A stretch of DNA of 8,563 nt from Boseongicola sp. SB0675_bin_26 (GTDB lineage Bacteria; Pseudomonadota; Alphaproteobacteria; Rhodobacterales; Rhodobacteraceae), in the NCBI GenBank assembly GCA_009843725.1, contig VYCX01000208.1, positions 1-8,563 on the forward strand. The letters are read 5' to 3'. The notes below the pieces were generated by a model, which saw only the letters and a list, made by a program, of their open reading frames with translations, had not been told where the DNA came from and did not search any database. Positions 6,609-8,563 of the stretch are shown here, piece after piece (the first letter of the stretch is position 1; the number at the start of each line of letters is the position of its first letter). The translations under genes and the position numbers were made by a program.

Positions 6609-7205
6609 TCAGCCGCCCTTTGCCTCGTATGCCGTGCCCCAGCCCCAGGCGCCCGAGCCGAAGCCACGGGACACCACGCGCTCGCGGTAGATGGCCGAGA
6701 CGACATCTCCGTCACCTGCCAGAAGCGCCTTGGTGGCGCACATCTCGGCACAGATCGGCAGCTTGCCTTCTGCAATCCGGTTGCGGCCGTACTTGGCGAA
6801 TTCGGCGGTTGAGTGATTGTCCTCCGGTCCGCCAGCGCAGAAGGTGCACTTGTCCATCTTGCCGCGGCTGCCGAAGTTCCCTGCCTGCGGGAACTGCGGC
6901 GCACCGAAGGGACAAGCGTAGAAGCAGTACCCGCAGCCGATGCAGAGGTCCTTGGAATGCAGGACGATCCCTTCCTCGTTCTGATAGAAGCAATCGACCG
7001 GACACACCGCCATGCAGGGCGCATCCGAGCAGTGCATGCAGGCAACCGAGATCGACCTTTCTCCCGGCGTGCCATCCTGGATTGTCACCACCCGACGGCG
7101 GTTGATGCCCCAAGGCACTTCGTGCTCGTTCTTGCAGGCCGTGACGCAGGCGTTGCACTCGATGCAGCGCTCGGCGTCGCAGAGAAACTTTGCTCTAGCT
7201 CCCAT
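6609..7205 (-). CDS. fdh3B: Formate dehydrogenase iron-sulfur (beta) subunit
   Basis: 198-residue electron-transfer subunit with four [4Fe-4S] clusters, linking the catalytic alpha subunit to the cytochrome b gamma subunit. The cysteine sets are easy to read: 14/17/20/24 (CxxCxxCxxxC), 56/59/64/68 (CMHC then CxxxCP), 88/91/94/98 (CIGCGYC) and the split set 120/123 with 152/156. This is the normal pattern for the HybA/DmsB/FdnH family. The length fits the short FDH3 form, which lacks the C-terminal membrane helix of E. coli FdnH; I see no hydrophobic helix here. It has no signal peptide and would be exported together with alpha if alpha carries a Tat signal, which lies outside the window. The ATG is preceded by AGGAGG at 7215-7220 that overlaps the alpha stop codon, so expression is coupled to alpha. 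Confidence 0.95.
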   Translation of the reverse strand: MGARAKFLCDAERCIECNACVTACKNEHEVPWGINRRRVVTIQDGTPGERSISVACMHCSDAPCMAVCPVDCFYQNEEGIVLHSKDLCIGCGYCFYACPFGAPQFPQAGNFGSRGKMDKCTFCAGGPEDNHSTAEFAKYGRNRIAEGKLPICAEMCATKALLAGDGDVVSAIYRERVVSRGFGSGAWGWGTAYEAKGG

Positions 7206-7214
7206 GTCTCATTT

Positions 7215-7220
7215 CCTCCT
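7215..7220 (-). promoter_or_regulatory. Ribosome binding site of beta, overlapping the alpha stop
   Basis: AGGAGG on the minus strand, nine bases before the beta ATG at 7205. Its first base is the last base of the alpha TAA stop codon (7222-7220), which makes alpha-to-beta translational coupling likely. Confidence 0.7.
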
Positions 7221-8563
7221 TACGCTGACCAGATTTTGCAGAGAGTGCACTTGGTCTCCTGCATCTGAGTTACAGAATCATAGCCGTAGGTCTGCGCGGT
7301 GTTGCTGCTTTCGCCCAGGACGTAGGGGTCGGCCCCTTCCGGGTACTTGCCGCGCTGATCCTCGCCTTCGAAATGGCCGCCGAAGTGGAAGGGCATGAAG
7401 ACCACGCCTTCGCCCACCCTTCTCGTGACCATGGCCATCACCTTGACCTTTGCGCCTTCCGCGCCTTCCACCCAGACCTGCGCACCGTCGCGAACGCCCA
7501 GGTTGTTGGCGTCCCTCGGGTTGATCTCGACGAACATGTCCTGCTGCAGTTCGGCGAGCCACGGGTTGGACCGGCTCTCGTCGCCGCCGCCTTCGTATTC
7601 GACCAGACGACCTGACGTCAGGATCAACGGGTAATCCTTGGAAAAGTCGTTTTTCTGGATCGACGCGTACATCGTCGGAAGGCGATAGAACTTGCGGTCC
7701 TCGTAGGTCGGATAATCCGCCACGAGATCCCGCCGGTTCGTGTAGAGCGGCTCGCGGTGCAACGGCACCGGATCCGGGAAGGTCCAGACAACCGCACGGG
7801 CCTTCGCGTTCCCGAAGGGCGCGCAGCCGTGCTTGATGGCGACCCGCTGGATGCCGCCCGAGAGGTCGGTCTTCCAGTTGGTCTTGGGACCTGCCACCGC
7901 GTCAATGGCGGCACGTTCCTCGGCTGTCAGGTCGCCGTCCCAGCCCAGGTCCATCAGCATTTGCATGGTGAACTCGGGATAGCCGTCCTGGATTTCCGAA
8001 CCCGGGTTGAACACGCCCTCGGCCAGCAGGTTGTCTCCGTCCCGTTCGACACCGAACCGGGCGCGGAAGCACAAGCCGCCGTCAGCGACCGGCCTTGACA
8101 TGTCGTAGAGGTTCGGCGTGCCTGGATGGTTCATCTCGGCCGTGCCCCAGCAAGGCCAGGGCATCCCGTAGAAGTCCCCGTCAGCCGGCCCGCCCACGGC
8201 CCTGAGCGTCGTCTTGTCGAACGTGTGCTGGTTGGCCATGTGCAGCTTGATCCGCTCCGGGCTTTGGCCGGTGTAGCCGACCGTCCACATGCCCGAGTTG
8301 AACTCGCGGGTCGTGTCCTCGATGTTCGGGGTCACGCCGTCGGCTTCGATCGCGATGTTGCGGAAGAAGCGGTCGTGCCAGCCGAACTTCCTGGCAAAGA
8401 GGCCGATGATCTCTTGATCCGGCTTGGATTCGAAGAGCGGGTCGACCACCTTTTCGCGCCACTGGAGCGACCGGTTCGAGGCCGTGACCGAGCCGTAGGT
8501 CTCGAACTGCGTGCACGCGGGCAGCAGGTAGACACCATCGGTCCGGTCGTGAAGCACGGCGGA
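7220..8563 (-). CDS. fdhA: Formate dehydrogenase alpha (catalytic) subunit, C-terminal part
   Basis: The last 447 residues of a molybdopterin oxidoreductase that oxidises formate to CO2. The frame stays open through the window edge, so the 5' part is missing, including the Tat signal, N-terminal cluster motif and active-site Cys or Sec. The visible part begins inside the third molybdopterin domain (VYLLPACTQFE, SNRSLQWREK). It continues through a formate dehydrogenase type insert to the C-terminal dinucleotide-binding domain in the last 150 residues or so: LILTSGRLVEYEGGG, NPWLAELQQDMFVEI, VFMPFHFGGHFEG. The GTG at 8557 is an internal valine codon, not the start. The protein ends with a CxxC pair (KCTLCKIWSA). 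It is the first visible gene of the minus-strand series, 14 bases from beta. Cytoplasmic NAD-linked enzymes are less likely because the partners are a four-cluster beta and a cytochrome b. Confidence 0.93.
   Translation of the reverse strand, partial: SAVLHDRTDGVYLLPACTQFETYGSVTASNRSLQWREKVVDPLFESKPDQEIIGLFARKFGWHDRFFRNIAIEADGVTPNIEDTTREFNSGMWTVGYTGQSPERIKLHMANQHTFDKTTLRAVGGPADGDFYGMPWPCWGTAEMNHPGTPNLYDMSRPVADGGLCFRARFGVERDGDNLLAEGVFNPGSEIQDGYPEFTMQMLMDLGWDGDLTAEERAAIDAVAGPKTNWKTDLSGGIQRVAIKHGCAPFGNAKARAVVWTFPDPVPLHREPLYTNRRDLVADYPTYEDRKFYRLPTMYASIQKNDFSKDYPLILTSGRLVEYEGGGDESRSNPWLAELQQDMFVEINPRDANNLGVRDGAQVWVEGAEGAKVKVMAMVTRRVGEGVVFMPFHFGGHFEGEDQRGKYPEGADPYVLGESSNTAQTYGYDSVTQMQETKCTLCKIWSA

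Noticed and set aside
8555..8557. GTG as a possible start of the alpha subunit
   Set aside because: The frame is open to the window edge, and the product from GTG would begin in the middle of a molybdopterin domain; this is an internal valine codon.

Overview
This GC-rich window, with strong G/C bias at third codon positions, most likely comes from an alphaproteobacterium. The form of the formate dehydrogenase subunits and the accessory genes behind them suggest Rhodobacterales or a relative; this is inference from family resemblance, not a database result. The chromosomal setting looks ordinary: I see no insertion sequence, CRISPR array, phage gene, rRNA or tRNA.

Layout. (1) Bases 1-183 are a leader with a possible weak promoter element, a perfect 15-bp interrupted palindrome and a good ribosome binding site. 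(2) Bases 184-1251 (+) encode the ATPase of a MalK/UgpC-type sugar or polyol ABC importer. (3) Bases 1252-1785 separate two convergent genes. They hold two GC-rich hairpins and no gene I can support. (4) From 8563 down to 1786 everything lies on the minus strand in one tight, operon-like series. In transcription order it runs: formate dehydrogenase alpha (cut by the window edge), iron-sulfur beta subunit, cytochrome b gamma subunit, a secreted WD40-cytochrome c fusion, a 44-residue single-span membrane protein, and an exported protein with two trypsin-like protease domains, a PDZ-like segment and a TPR-like tail. The gaps are 14, 83, 0, 3 and 12 bases.

How the genes may work together. Alpha oxidises formate at a molybdenum or tungsten bis-pterin site, beta carries electrons through four [4Fe-4S] clusters, and gamma takes them through haem b in the membrane. 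The next three products all carry export or membrane signals, which puts them on the side of the membrane where a formate dehydrogenase of this type is expected to sit. The WD40-cytochrome c could be an electron partner or a docking subunit, the small membrane protein a complex stabiliser, and the double protease a quality-control or maturation factor. These three roles are inferences from gene order and domains.

The best candidates for something under-described are this accessory trio and the nested inverted repeats in the only long gap of the operon, between beta and gamma.
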